Positions 8,588 through 17,140 of a DNA stretch of 43,299 bases are shown piece after piece (within the stretch, counting starts at the first letter, position 1; every line of letters begins with the position of its first letter). Origin of the DNA: Sphaerochaeta sp. (GTDB lineage: Bacteria > Spirochaetota > Spirochaetia > Sphaerochaetales > Sphaerochaetaceae); contig JAGYOG010000022.1 in the NCBI GenBank assembly GCA_018399495.1, forward strand, positions 1 through 43,299, read 5' to 3'. The translations under genes were made by a program, and so were the position numbers. Below the pieces are notes generated by a model. The model worked only from the letters and a program-made list of their open reading frames with translations, had not been told where the DNA came from and did no database searches.

Positions 8588-9400
8588 ATGCGAGTCATCA
8601 TCCAAAACGATTATGAGAACCTTTCTCTCTGGGCTGCACGGTATATTGCGAGCAGAATCAGGGAGTTCGAACCAAATGAGAACCGTCCTTTCGTACTGGG
8701 GCTACCTACCGGATCTTCTCCACTGGGGACCTATGCTGAACTGATCAGGCTGAATAGAGAAGGGTATGTCTCTTTCGCCAATGTCGTCACCTTCAACATG
8801 GACGAGTATGTTGGTCTTCCTAAAGACCATGAGCAGAGTTATTACACCTTTATGTGGAAAAACTTCTTTAACCATATCGACATCAAGAAAGAGAATGTCC
8901 ACATCCTTGACGGAAATGCGAAAGATCTGAAGGCAGAGTGTACTGCCTACGAAGATGCAATTGCTGCATTCGGTGGAATTGAGCTTTTTCTAGGTGGCAT
9001 CGGTTCTGATGGCCATATTGCATTCAACGAGCCGTTCTCTTCCCTCTCCAGTAAGACCAGGATCAAATCCCTGACCTACGATACCAAGGTGATGAACAGC
9101 AGATTCTTTGACAACGACATGAACAAGGTACCATCCCAAGCTCTAACTGTTGGCGTGAAGACCGTAACCGACAGCAAGGAAGTCATCATCCTGGTGAATG
9201 GTCATGCAAAGGCACGTGCCTTGCAGGCAACCATCGAGGGTGGTGTTAGCCAGAACTGGACCTGTAGTGCACTTCAGTTGCACCCAAAGGCAGTCCTCGT
9301 ATGTGATGAAGCAGCCTGTGGGGAATTGAAGCTGAATACCTACAAGTACTTCAAGGATATTGAGGGTGACAATCTGGCAGTAGAGAATATGTTCTCGTAA
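8588..9400 (+). CDS. nagB: Glucosamine-6-phosphate deaminase
   Basis: The 270-residue cytoplasmic enzyme converts glucosamine-6-phosphate to fructose-6-phosphate and ammonia, the last step of amino-sugar use. Motifs seen are the phosphate-binding [10 protein letters not shown] near residue 38, the catalytic [10 protein letters not shown] near 70, and [14 protein letters not shown] near 138. The length matches E. coli NagB (266), and the C-terminus resembles the NagB type that forms allosteric hexamers. AAGGAGAG lies just before the ATG. NagA and a transporter are not in this window, so the substrate source is not visible. A hairpin terminator follows 23 bases after the stop. Confidence 0.93.
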   Translation: MRVIIQNDYENLSLWAARYIASRIREFEPNENRPFVLGLPTGSSPLGTYAELIRLNREGYVSFANVVTFNMDEYVGLPKDHEQSYYTFMWKNFFNHIDIKKENVHILDGNAKDLKAECTAYEDAIAAFGGIELFLGGIGSDGHIAFNEPFSSLSSKTRIKSLTYDTKVMNSRFFDNDMNKVPSQALTVGVKTVTDSKEVIILVNGHAKARALQATIEGGVSQNWTCSALQLHPKAVLVCDEAACGELKLNTYKYFKDIEGDNLAVENMFS

Positions 9401-9423
9401 CCATCATCTGGTGAACCAAGAAA

Positions 9424-9456
9424 ACAGGCCCGAAACCATGAAGGAATCGGGCCTGT
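9424..9456 (+). terminator. Terminator after nagB
   Basis: The 10-bp perfect stem acaggcccga / tcgggcctgt with a 13-base loop lies between nagB and the convergent barrel gene, so it may work in both directions. Confidence 0.7.
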
Positions 9457-9476
9457 GTTATTCTGGATGATAAGAT

Positions 9477-10106
9477 CTAGTAGGCGACAGAAACACCAAC
9501 GTAGGGAGAAAGCGCAAATCCACTCATCTCAATATCAGATTCTACTGAATCATCATTAATTGACAGCGTAACAGTGCCCCCGATTGGGAGGAGGGCTTTG
9601 GCTCCAACGCTCACAAACGTTGTTGCTGTTACTGCATAGTTGAGTTCTGCATACCCCGCAACATAAGCTGAGAAGATTTCCCAGGAATAAGTGTCAGTTC
9701 CATCATACCAGGTCTCTGACTCACTGCCGAACTGGAGGCCGGCTCCCGCTTCAACAAAGGTGGAGTACGATACATCCTGTTGGAATGCAGCATAGACCCC
9801 AATATCCCATCGGAGGGGAATATCGGAAACGTCCTCTTCTGATCCAACAACAGTAGACTCGAGGGTCTTTCCTATTCTCAGGTCGTAGGAGTAGCCAAAC
9901 GGATTTGATGGATAGGAAAAGGAAGATCCTTTGACCATCAGCCCCACGCTGGTACTCTCAATATCTACTGCAGTTGAAGGACCACCCCAATTTGAAAGAT
10001 ACTGCTCGGATGACTCTACTGAATAATATCCAGCAACTGTTCCTTTGTTTATCCCTGCCAGGAGAGGGAGGGTGGTCAATACCAAGAGAGCACACACCAT
10101 AACCAA
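9477..10106 (-). CDS. Small outer-membrane beta-barrel protein with a frameshifted start region
   Basis: The open frame encodes about 209 residues: a hydrophobic signal-like N-terminus (VMVCALLVLTTLPLLA), then alternating strands rich in Gly, Tyr and Ser, ending in VSVAY, an aromatic C-terminus typical of outer-membrane barrels. No named family was recognised. The frame has no ATG near a ribosome binding site; its first usable codon is TTG at 10106. AAGGAG at 10132-10127 sits 7 bases before an ATG at 10119, but that ATG reads ATG CGG TAG and stops at once. Removing one G from CGG would join it to the long frame as MRRILVMVCALL, an ideal signal peptide. The gene is therefore either freshly inactivated or carries a one-base sequence error. 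Confidence 0.6.
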   Translation of the reverse strand: MVMVCALLVLTTLPLLAGINKGTVAGYYSVESSEQYLSNWGGPSTAVDIESTSVGLMVKGSSFSYPSNPFGYSYDLRIGKTLESTVVGSEEDVSDIPLRWDIGVYAAFQQDVSYSTFVEAGAGLQFGSESETWYDGTDTYSWEIFSAYVAGYAELNYAVTATTFVSVGAKALLPIGGTVTLSINDDSVESDIEMSGFALSPYVGVSVAY

Positions 10107-10240
10107 AATTCTACCGCATCTATCATCTCCTTGAAGTAAATTGCGTTATATGCATCGTAGAACAGCTATTTCAGCGCGCGCAAGGAAGAAATGGTCCAGA
10201 AGCGTAAAAATCCTAAAAGAATGGCGTAGATATAGAAAAC

Positions 10241-10266
10241 ACAGGCTAAGAGATAACTCAGCCTGT
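10241..10266 (-). terminator. Terminator of the DUF362 pseudogene
   Basis: Read on the minus strand, acaggct pairs with agcctgt, and the inner bases pair partly around a short loop, followed by gtgttttc. It lies 13 bases beyond the last recognisable codon of the decayed DUF362 gene, which supports the original extent of that gene. Confidence 0.55.
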
Positions 10267-10278
10267 GCCAACTGGTAT

Positions 10279-11396
10279 TCAGGTGGTTATTCTGACCAAC
10301 AAGCTCATACTCCATGGATCCCAAAAACCCAGCTTCTCCCCATGCTCAAGGGCTACCTTCCAACTTGTGGTTGGATGGGTGTCTGTGAAGTGGTCATTAT
10401 GACAGTGTTCCCTTTCTCCCAAAGCAGAGGAGGGAATGAAACGGTTGCTTGTTCACTGCATCCGCGCACGCCTTGTCCAAGGCAATGGGTCGAAGGAAGC
10501 AAAGAACCCTACATCCGGTACGATGGCCAGACTATTTCCATGGCAATCACAGTTCGAGTGAGACCTCAATGACAATGTTGATATGGAAGTTTGTCTTCCA
10601 TGACACAAATTGCATGGGTGTACTCAGCAATTTTACAGTTTAACTTGTCGTTCGAGCTGTTGTCATTGTTTGAGATTGCATCAGTGGGGCAGACCGCTAT
10701 ACAGCGTTCACAACTGACACATTTATCCTGGTCGATCCAGGAAAGGCTATCAGTGATATGTGGGGCGTCATGGGCACAGATGTCGATACAGGCCCCACAA
10801 CCAATACAGAGACTTTGGTCAACCTGAGGCTTCCCATCACAGTGCATCTCCATCTTTCCCGCACGTGAACCTCCGCCCATTCCAATATTCTTGAGAGCGC
10901 CACCAAAGCCAGTGGCCTCATGGCCCTTGAAGTGGGCGAGGCTGATAAGGATATCGGCGTCCATCAAGGCACGTCCTACTTTTGCTTCCTTGATATACTC
11001 TCCTCCAGGAACGGGGACCAATGTCTCATCTGTTCCCTTCAGGCCATCAGCAATGATGATATGACAACCGGTAGCATAGGGCATGAAACCATTCCTATAG
11101 GCACTTTCCATATGATCGAGTGCATGCTTTCTTCCCCCGACATAGAGCGTATTGCAATCGGTAAGGAAGGGTCTTCCTCCCAGTTCCTTTACCAAATCAA
11201 CAACCGTCGCTGCATAGTTTGGTCTCAGGAAGGCCAAATTGCCTGGCTCGCCGAAATGGATCTTGATGGCTGTGAACTTGTTCTTGAAGTCTATGGTCTC
11301 AATGCCTGCTTTCTTTATCAGCCTGGTAAGCTTGTGCAAGCGGGAGTCCCCGTTATCGCAACGTAAGTTTGTGTAGTAGACTTTGGAAGTTTCCAA
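10279..11396 (-). pseudogene. DUF362 / 4Fe-4S ferredoxin protein, C-terminal third destroyed by frameshifts
   Basis: The intact part (11396-10566, 276 codons) is a DUF362 domain with GGALKNIGMG, followed by two ferredoxin motifs: CIGCGACIDICAHDAP near residue 198 and CVSCERCIAVCPTDAI near 227. It then stops early. Downstream on the same strand the family's C-terminus continues in changing frames: FHINIVIEVS, NCDCHGNSLAIVPDVGFFAS, ALDKACADAVNKQP, IPSSALGE, HPTTSWKVALEHGEKLGF and finally MEYELV. At least five frame changes fall at about 10590, 10555, 10485, 10465 and 10320. Translation starts at TTG 11396 behind GAGAGG. DUF362 proteins are thought to be redox or Fe-S carriers of unknown role. 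Decay or local sequence error are both possible. Confidence 0.8.
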
Positions 11397-11435
11397 AAAG
11401 TACCTCTCTTTTTTAAAATTATTTTATTGTTTTAC

Positions 11436-12233
11436 TTATCGTAGACCCAGCTCTGTCGCGACCTTGATGGCTAGTGCCGGTCTGTCGGTCATTACCGAAT
11501 CTACCCCCATCTGGAAGAGACGTCTCATCTCAGCTTCCTCATTGATGGTCCAGACTTGGATGATGCTCGCACGGCGATGCATGGCCTTTACAAAAGAGGG
11601 AGTGACTACCTCTATACCCCACTGACGGGTGGGTACTTGAAAGATGATACGGTGCTCCTTCCTTGAGAGCATGTGTAGCTTCTGGAGTGCCAAGAGGGGT
11701 ACAACCTCAATTGTGGTAACACTCGTCTGTATCTCAGGGGCTTTCTTTCTCAGCAGTTTGAGATTTGAGAGATGAAAAGAAGCGGCAACGATACGCTTAG
11801 TTGCCTGCATCGAGTGGATTACCTCAATGAATGTATCAACGATGGCGGGATCCTTGCTTTTTAGATCTACGTTGAACCGTTGGTCTGGGCATGCTTCCAA
11901 TGCCTCTTCCAAGGTACATAACTGCACCCCTTTTCCCCTGAAGGGAAATGTTTTCCCATTATCTGTTGTGAAAGAATAACCTGCATCATAGGTTTTCAAT
12001 TCAGCGAGGGTATGGTCTTCCACCCGGCCTGAACCATCAGTATTACGATCCAAGGTTTCGTCGTGCCAGATGACAAGCTTTCCGTCTTTGCTCAGATGCA
12101 TATCGGTCTCAATGACATCAACGCCCAATGCACAAGCACTCAGAAAAGCACTGAGCGTATTCTCTGGGAAGTGTGCACTGTCCCCTCTATGTGCTACCAC
12201 ACGAGGCATTGGGTTAAAAAAGGAATCAATCAT
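11436..12233 (-). CDS. Glycerophosphodiester phosphodiesterase
   Basis: The 265-residue protein hydrolyses glycerophosphodiesters to glycerol-3-phosphate and an alcohol. Catalytic and metal-binding motifs are RVVAHRGDSAHFPENT (residues 11-26), VIETDMHLSKDGKLVIWHD (about 39-57) and the FNVDLKSKD strand near 118. The C-terminal VWTINEEAEMRRLFQMGVD and VMTDRP block is typical. No signal peptide is visible, so it is the cytoplasmic UgpQ type rather than the periplasmic GlpQ lipoprotein. Its start overlaps the stop of the upstream methyltransferase gene by 8 bases, making them a coupled pair. The preferred head group is unknown. Confidence 0.9.
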   Translation of the reverse strand: MIDSFFNPMPRVVAHRGDSAHFPENTLSAFLSACALGVDVIETDMHLSKDGKLVIWHDETLDRNTDGSGRVEDHTLAELKTYDAGYSFTTDNGKTFPFRGKGVQLCTLEEALEACPDQRFNVDLKSKDPAIVDTFIEVIHSMQATKRIVAASFHLSNLKLLRKKAPEIQTSVTTIEVVPLLALQKLHMLSRKEHRIIFQVPTRQWGIEVVTPSFVKAMHRRASIIQVWTINEEAEMRRLFQMGVDSVMTDRPALAIKVATELGLR

Positions 12234-12969
12234 CCTGTTCCTTGTTTTTATGTGCCTTGATCCTGGCCATTTTTACAAACACTTTCTCCATTTTCTGGAT
12301 TTCGCTCTCAGTGAGAGCAGAACGTACGAATACATCTCGTAAGAAACGGAAGGTCCACAGTTTCTCTTGCCCAAGTTTGAAGTACCCGATTTCATCAAGT
12401 GCTTCACTGGCTTTAAGTGCAACCTCTTCGCAGCGACCTTGCGTTACAGGGTTTGCTCCCTCTGGATACGTTTTGATCGTATCGTAGAGACAGTAGGTGA
12501 TGATTTGGACCGCTTGAGAGAGGTTGAGAGAAGGAAACTGCTCGCTGGTGGGGATACTGACCACTTGGCTGCACATGGCTACCTCATCATCAGTAAGTCC
12601 GTCAGACTCCCGTCCAAAGACGATGGAAATGAGACCATCACCAGTCTTTTGTATTACCTCCGCCAATTGGGTAGGGTTAAGCGAGCTGTGCTTGCGGAAC
12701 TTTCCCCTTCTTCGTGTGGCAGCAACACTGAGCACACTTCCAGCGAGAGCGTCTTTGAGTGAAGAGTATCGCTTGGCTTGTTCCCATACATCACTTGCAT
12801 GCAATGCCAGCGTTCTCACACGGTTTTCATCGTATTCACGATCACTCACCAAGACCAAATGCGTAATGCCCATGGTCTTCATGGCTCGACAGGTTGAGCC
12901 GATATTGGCTCCATCCTGAGTATCAACCAGTACGATTTGAATCCTATCCAAATTGGTTTGTTGGTCCAT
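12226..12969 (-). CDS. SPOUT-type RNA 2'-O-methyltransferase, TrmJ-like
   Basis: The 247-residue protein has the SPOUT fold signatures of the TrmJ/TrmH class: VLVDTQDGANIGSTCRAMKTMG near the N-terminus, central VFGRESDGLTDDEV, and C-terminal SIPTSEQFPSLNLSQAVQI, which form the knotted AdoMet site. TrmJ methylates the 2'-OH of nucleotide 32 in several tRNAs. The C-terminal helical extension of about 80 residues fits TrmJ better than the short TrmL. ATG 12969 is chosen over TTG 13005 by family alignment, although no strong ribosome binding site is seen at either. It is transcribed divergently from the permease and coupled to the phosphodiesterase. Confidence 0.82.
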   Translation of the reverse strand: MDQQTNLDRIQIVLVDTQDGANIGSTCRAMKTMGITHLVLVSDREYDENRVRTLALHASDVWEQAKRYSSLKDALAGSVLSVAATRRRGKFRKHSSLNPTQLAEVIQKTGDGLISIVFGRESDGLTDDEVAMCSQVVSIPTSEQFPSLNLSQAVQIITYCLYDTIKTYPEGANPVTQGRCEEVALKASEALDEIGYFKLGQEKLWTFRFLRDVFVRSALTESEIQKMEKVFVKMARIKAHKNKEQDD

Positions 12970-13024
12970 GGAACAAGTAATAACAGATATTGCAGGTTTT
13001 TCCAAGCTAGTCTATAGTTGTCCT

Positions 13025-14257
13025 ATGACAGAAAAACCCTTCTTAGGAAATAAGTACATCCAAATATTCCTTGGTGTTATTGTGACATTGGTAGTATTTG
13101 CTGCCTTAAAGATGTCCAAAGACGTAATGATTCCCCTCGTTCTTTCGTTTTTCTGTTATTTATTGTTCAGCCCATTACTTCGTAGGCTTGATCGGCTCCA
13201 TGTACCAAAAATCATCTCAGTCATCTTCGTCATGGCTCTCTTGCTCTTTCTCTTTCTTGCAACTGGCTGGTTCATCATCATAACTGTCGATACCTTGGTA
13301 GATTTGGTACCCTTCTATGTAGAGAAGGTGGTCTCCCTGGATAGGCTCCTCACCAGTAGGGCGAGTGCTTTTATTGAACTTCCTAATGGAGCCTCATTTC
13401 TCTCCATTCTCCCTGTGAACTGGTCGAATATTGCCATCAGCAGTTTGACATCCATCTCCAATAAATTTCTCTCAATTGCCAAGGTTGCTCTCTTGGTCTA
13501 TATTTTTGTTCTTTTCTTGTTACTTGAAAGGCAGAGTGTGATTCCCAAGTTGCTTGCAGCGATTCCCAGAAACAAGGGCATGAAAGTGGCAGTCATGTTT
13601 GAGCGCATTACACGTCAGACTTCCAAGTACCTGTTGTTGAAAGTCGTGATCAGTGTTTGCACTGGTGGGCTCTTTTTCCTTACCGCGGTAGTTACTGGAC
13701 TGGATCTTCCGATTCTCTGGGGAGTTTTGGCCTTTATCTTCAACTTCATTCCTTCCATAGGTTCAGTCATTGTAACAACTATAGTTATTTTCATGTCCCT
13801 GATTCAATTTGCACCCGATTGGACAAATGTCTTTTATGTGGCAATTCTGGCGATCAGTACCCAGATGATTCTGGGAAATATCATTGACCCCCGTCTCCAG
13901 GGAGGTCAGCTCAATCTGTCTCCGTTCGTTATTCTTGTCTCTCTTTCTCTCTGGGGATTCATCTGGGGACTTCCTGGAATGTTCATCTCAGTACCTCTAA
14001 CCAGTGTGTTGCAGATTCTCTGTGCAAATATTAAGAGTCTGAGGCCGGTTGCCATCTTGATAAGCAATGGTAAGAGTTACCAACGGGAGACGGCAAAACA
14101 AAAAGCTCTGGAGCGTTACCTCCGAAAGCAGGATAAGCTCAAGAGAGGGGAACAACCCACTGCTGAGCACATCAAGGAAGCACAGGAGAAGGAAGCCCAT
14201 GAGAACTATCACAAGGGTGACTTTGTCCTTCCGGAGAATTTTGGCGACAAAAAATGA
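13025..14257 (+). CDS. AI-2E family transporter (PerM/YdiK type)
   Basis: The 410-residue inner-membrane protein has about eight hydrophobic helices with the family layout: paired N-terminal helices, a soluble loop, then FIFNFIPSIGSVIVT and the GNIIDPRLQGGQLNLSPFVIL block around residues 240-305. The C-terminal 60 residues are highly charged (KQKALERYLRKQDK) and cytoplasmic. Members export varied small molecules or act as Na+/H+ exchangers; quorum-signal export is only one reported role. The ATG at 13025 is chosen by family length; the frame is open further upstream but overlaps the divergent gene. Its last bases overlap the MutY-like gene start by 4. Confidence 0.85.
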   Translation: MTEKPFLGNKYIQIFLGVIVTLVVFAALKMSKDVMIPLVLSFFCYLLFSPLLRRLDRLHVPKIISVIFVMALLLFLFLATGWFIIITVDTLVDLVPFYVEKVVSLDRLLTSRASAFIELPNGASFLSILPVNWSNIAISSLTSISNKFLSIAKVALLVYIFVLFLLLERQSVIPKLLAAIPRNKGMKVAVMFERITRQTSKYLLLKVVISVCTGGLFFLTAVVTGLDLPILWGVLAFIFNFIPSIGSVIVTTIVIFMSLIQFAPDWTNVFYVAILAISTQMILGNIIDPRLQGGQLNLSPFVILVSLSLWGFIWGLPGMFISVPLTSVLQILCANIKSLRPVAILISNGKSYQRETAKQKALERYLRKQDKLKRGEQPTAEHIKEAQEKEAHENYHKGDFVLPENFGDKK

Positions 14258-15138
14258 AGGATTTTCCTAATCTCTCAATTGAGGAAGCAGCATTTTATCT
14301 GAGACCGGCATTACCACAAACGAATGAAGGGTATGAAGCGTTCATACACACCATTCTTGGCTTTTATGCAGTACATGGAAGACAGTTTATTTGGAGGGAG
14401 ACCAGTGAACCGTATCGGGTCTTACTGTCTGAGGTGATGCTCCAACAAACCCAGACCAGTCGTGTCATTCCCAAGTATGAGTTGTTTCTCTCTCTCTGGC
14501 CTACGTTCAAGGAACTTTCTGAAGCTCCGCTCGACCAATTGCTCTACAACTGGAAAGGATTGGGCTACAACCGCAGGGCTTTGAATCTACGTAAAAGTGC
14601 AATGGCAAGTGAGCGGTGGGGTTGGAGTCTGCCGAAAGAGCAGGCTGAACTCCTCTCCTTGCCTGGGGTAGGAAAGGCTACCGCTGCCGCCATAGGAGCT
14701 TTCAGTTATCAACAACGTACTATCTACCTTGAAACAAACATACGAAGGGTTTTGCTTCATTGTTTTTATCCTGACCAGGAAGGGGTTAAGGACAAGGAAT
14801 TGGAACCACTGCTTGCTCATTTGGTACAGATGGTTGAGGATCCCAAACAATGGTATTATGCGTTGATGGATTTTGGTGTCTTGCTTAAAAGCTTGACTCC
14901 CAATGCAAATGTGAGGAGTGCCCACTACACCAAGCAAGCAAAGTTTGAAAACTCCAACCGACAGATTCGTGGACAGTTGATTCATCTACTCGCTGATACC
15001 GGTGCAAAAGAACAGGACCAGGTGATCGCATTGCTCTCTCACTTCGAGCAGGAACGCGTACTGTACTGTCTTGAACAGCTGGAAAAAGAGGGGTTTGTCG
15101 AGGAAATGGAAGGTACATACCGAATTGCTAAGGCTTAG
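14254..15138 (+). CDS. MutY-like HhH-GPD DNA glycosylase without Fe-S cluster
   Basis: The 294-residue protein has the MutY/Nth core: VLLSEVMLQQTQTSRV (catalytic Glu and substrate loop, about residue 53), a WKGLGYNRRALNLR helix, and the helix-hairpin-helix LPGVGKATAAAIGAF. The expected catalytic aspartate strand reads YLETNIRRV, so Glu takes the Asp position. The four cysteines of the Fe-S cluster that follow MDFGVL in MutY are all absent (RSAHYTKQAKFENSN instead), and the C-terminal NUDIX-like A:8-oxoG recognition domain is replaced by about 65 residues resembling a small winged-helix. It may be a distinct glycosylase rather than a true MutY. Its start overlaps the permease stop. Confidence 0.8.
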   Translation: MKDFPNLSIEEAAFYLRPALPQTNEGYEAFIHTILGFYAVHGRQFIWRETSEPYRVLLSEVMLQQTQTSRVIPKYELFLSLWPTFKELSEAPLDQLLYNWKGLGYNRRALNLRKSAMASERWGWSLPKEQAELLSLPGVGKATAAAIGAFSYQQRTIYLETNIRRVLLHCFYPDQEGVKDKELEPLLAHLVQMVEDPKQWYYALMDFGVLLKSLTPNANVRSAHYTKQAKFENSNRQIRGQLIHLLADTGAKEQDQVIALLSHFEQERVLYCLEQLEKEGFVEEMEGTYRIAKA

Positions 15139-16033
15139 GTTTTTTATCAACTGCTATATTCCCTGCCATGCCCAATAACATCAACAGTGCTCCGATGAGG
15201 AGAGGCAAACTGAAGATGTCAAAGAAGAGATAGTCAATTAGGAGACTCATCAGAATTTGCGCTGATGAGAGCAGGAGTGCAGAGTATACAGCAGGAATTT
15301 TCACGATGACGTAGCTGGTACTCACCACGACAAAGATTGCCAGCGTTCCCCCACCCAGAATGAGAAGCAGGGGGATTTGGGGTATGGTCTTAAGACCTAT
15401 GATTGTTGCATCTTTTTGAAATAAGAAATAGAAGACCAACCCTCCTACCAGTCCTCCGATGAAATTTCTGTGTGAAGCCCGGATGGGCCCCTCGTAGAGG
15501 GCGAGGGTACTGTTGAATACCATCTGTGTCATGGTAATTACACCTGCCAGCATCCCCAAAATGACATAGAAAAGGGCAAAGTTTCCCGTTCCCCCACTTG
15601 CCATTATTAAAATTCCAATTGCACTGACACTCAAGCTAATGATTTTCGTTCTGTTGAGTTTGCGCTTCTGCATCCCCATCCATCCCGTGAGGTCGAACAC
15701 CAACGAACAAAAGCTTTGGCCGAACACCGTGGATGCCATTGCAAGCGAAGCACCGGTATGTACAATGGTAGTGTAATTCAGGTTTAGGATGGCGATGCCG
15801 AAAAGACCATTGAACATGAGATACCAGGGAGCTTTTCTTCCTGGACCATTGATGGCCTGTGACTTTCTGCCAAAGAGTAGGATGAGTGAGAGAAAGGTCA
15901 ATCCAATCAGATGATTGATAATCAAGGAGACACCCATGGTGGTGGCTTGGCCTAAAAGGGTGTTGGAGACCACCATGACAGAGATGACCATCCCAGTCAT
16001 CATGTCGAGGAAGAGATAAAGTGCCTGATTCAT
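15128..16033 (-). CDS. DMT-superfamily transporter, duplicated YdcZ type
   Basis: The 301-residue membrane protein has about ten hydrophobic helices, arranged as two similar halves of roughly 150 residues, which fits a tandem fusion of the short YdcZ (DUF606) family. Recognisable pieces are the loop NGLFGIAILNLNYTTIVHTGASLAMASTVFGQ and the second-half VVSTSYVIVKIPAVYSALLLSSAQI, each described here as family-like rather than diagnostic. The substrate is unknown. It is divergent from cobT across only 60 bases, so shared control with the cobamide genes is possible. Its 3' end overlaps the convergent MutY-like gene by 11 bases. Confidence 0.7.
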   Translation of the reverse strand: MNQALYLFLDMMTGMVISVMVVSNTLLGQATTMGVSLIINHLIGLTFLSLILLFGRKSQAINGPGRKAPWYLMFNGLFGIAILNLNYTTIVHTGASLAMASTVFGQSFCSLVFDLTGWMGMQKRKLNRTKIISLSVSAIGILIMASGGTGNFALFYVILGMLAGVITMTQMVFNSTLALYEGPIRASHRNFIGGLVGGLVFYFLFQKDATIIGLKTIPQIPLLLILGGGTLAIFVVVSTSYVIVKIPAVYSALLLSSAQILMSLLIDYLFFDIFSLPLLIGALLMLLGMAGNIAVDKKPKP

Positions 16034-16093
16034 AGGCGCATTGTATCGGTTTCTACCTTGTAAGGCCAGAGCTTCCTCATCTACAATGAGCTC

Positions 16094-17140
16094 ATGTCAA
16101 TAAAAGCTATCGATTTTAGACGACTCCGAGAGTATGAAACACAATTGCTTGCAAAGGCAATGCCGCCGAACAGCCTTGGAAGGCTGGGATTCCTTGCCCT
16201 CAAGCTGGCACTTATCAAGGAAGGTCCTTTAGATTCCCTCTCCCTCTTGTTGTTTGCATCTGACCATGGAGTGGTAGAGGAGGGAGTTACCCACAGTCCT
16301 CAGCAAATTACCTATCAACAGTGCTGCAATTTTGCCTCCGGTGGCGGTGCTTGTAGCCTTTTTGCTTCCTTGAACCAAGTAACTCTCTCGGTAATAGATG
16401 TGGGAGTAAACCATAGCTTTGCTGATCGGGATGCAGTAGTCGATTGTAAAATCGGCTATGGGACCAAGAACTTTTTGAAAGGTCCTGCTATGGATCGAGA
16501 GAGCTGTCTTCAGGCAATGAAAGTAGGCAGGAAAAGGGTCCGGTTGGTGGTGGATGAGGGAGCACAGGCAATTGCATTTGGAGAGATGGGGGTGGGGAAT
16601 ACCACCAGTGCTTCTGCTGTGGCCGCTGCACTGACCAATCTTTCCGTTTCTGAAATAACCGGAAAGGGCTCTGGTCTCAGTGATACTGAATTGCTTCATA
16701 AGATTACTGTCATCGAGAAAGCCTTAGCTCTTCATCCCCAAAGGGACCCACTTAGTGTGCTCTGTAGTCTTGGAGGATATGAAATTGCTGCCATCTGTGG
16801 AGGAATGCTGGAAGCTGCAGAAGCTTCTTTTCCTATTCTGCTTGATGGTTTTGTTGTAACCAGTGCAGCATTGGTAGCAAATTCCATGGATGAACATCTC
16901 CATGAGTACCTCATCCCATGCCATCAGTCAGGAATGGATGGCCATAGAAAAATGCTGGAGTCACTTGCCTGTGGAGAACCACTCTTGGACTTGCAGATGC
17001 AACTGGGTGAGGGAACTGGTGCCTTGGCTGCTTGGCCTTTGGTTCGCCTGGCAAGTCATCTGCTTACGGATATGACCAGTTTTTCTGATGCCCAAGTCAC
17101 GGATAGCACAAAACTGTTGCAGTCGATGGGGTTGGTATGA
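16094..17140 (+). CDS. cobT: Nicotinate-nucleotide:dimethylbenzimidazole phosphoribosyltransferase
   Basis: The 348-residue enzyme activates the lower-ligand base of cobamides by transferring phosphoribose from nicotinate mononucleotide, giving alpha-ribazole phosphate. CobT motifs are PPNSLGRLG (residues 21-29), SDHGVVEEGVTHSPQQIT (about 57-74) and GEMGVGNTTSASA (about 163-175), with the conserved C-terminal LQMQLGEGTGALAAWPL holding the catalytic Glu in GEGTGA. The length is normal. It heads a run of four coupled genes: the TGA stop overlaps the cbiR ATG as ATGA. No cobalamin riboswitch fits in the 60-base divergent upstream gap. Confidence 0.95.
   Translation: MSIKAIDFRRLREYETQLLAKAMPPNSLGRLGFLALKLALIKEGPLDSLSLLLFASDHGVVEEGVTHSPQQITYQQCCNFASGGGACSLFASLNQVTLSVIDVGVNHSFADRDAVVDCKIGYGTKNFLKGPAMDRESCLQAMKVGRKRVRLVVDEGAQAIAFGEMGVGNTTSASAVAAALTNLSVSEITGKGSGLSDTELLHKITVIEKALALHPQRDPLSVLCSLGGYEIAAICGGMLEAAEASFPILLDGFVVTSAALVANSMDEHLHEYLIPCHQSGMDGHRKMLESLACGEPLLDLQMQLGEGTGALAAWPLVRLASHLLTDMTSFSDAQVTDSTKLLQSMGLV

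Noticed and set aside
10141..10572. 143-codon plus-strand open frame, and a 42-codon plus-strand frame (10436-10561) with a GGAGG-like site
   Set aside because: Both lie antisense to the recognisable remains of the DUF362 C-terminus and have poor protein composition.
10279..11396. Programmed ribosomal frameshifting to explain the DUF362 reading-frame changes
   Set aside because: Five separate shifts without slippery runs or downstream structures are not compatible with programmed frameshifting.
16034..16093. Possible cobalamin riboswitch upstream of cobT
   Set aside because: Only 60 bases lie between the divergent starts, too few for the aptamer, and no B12-box-like sequence was seen.
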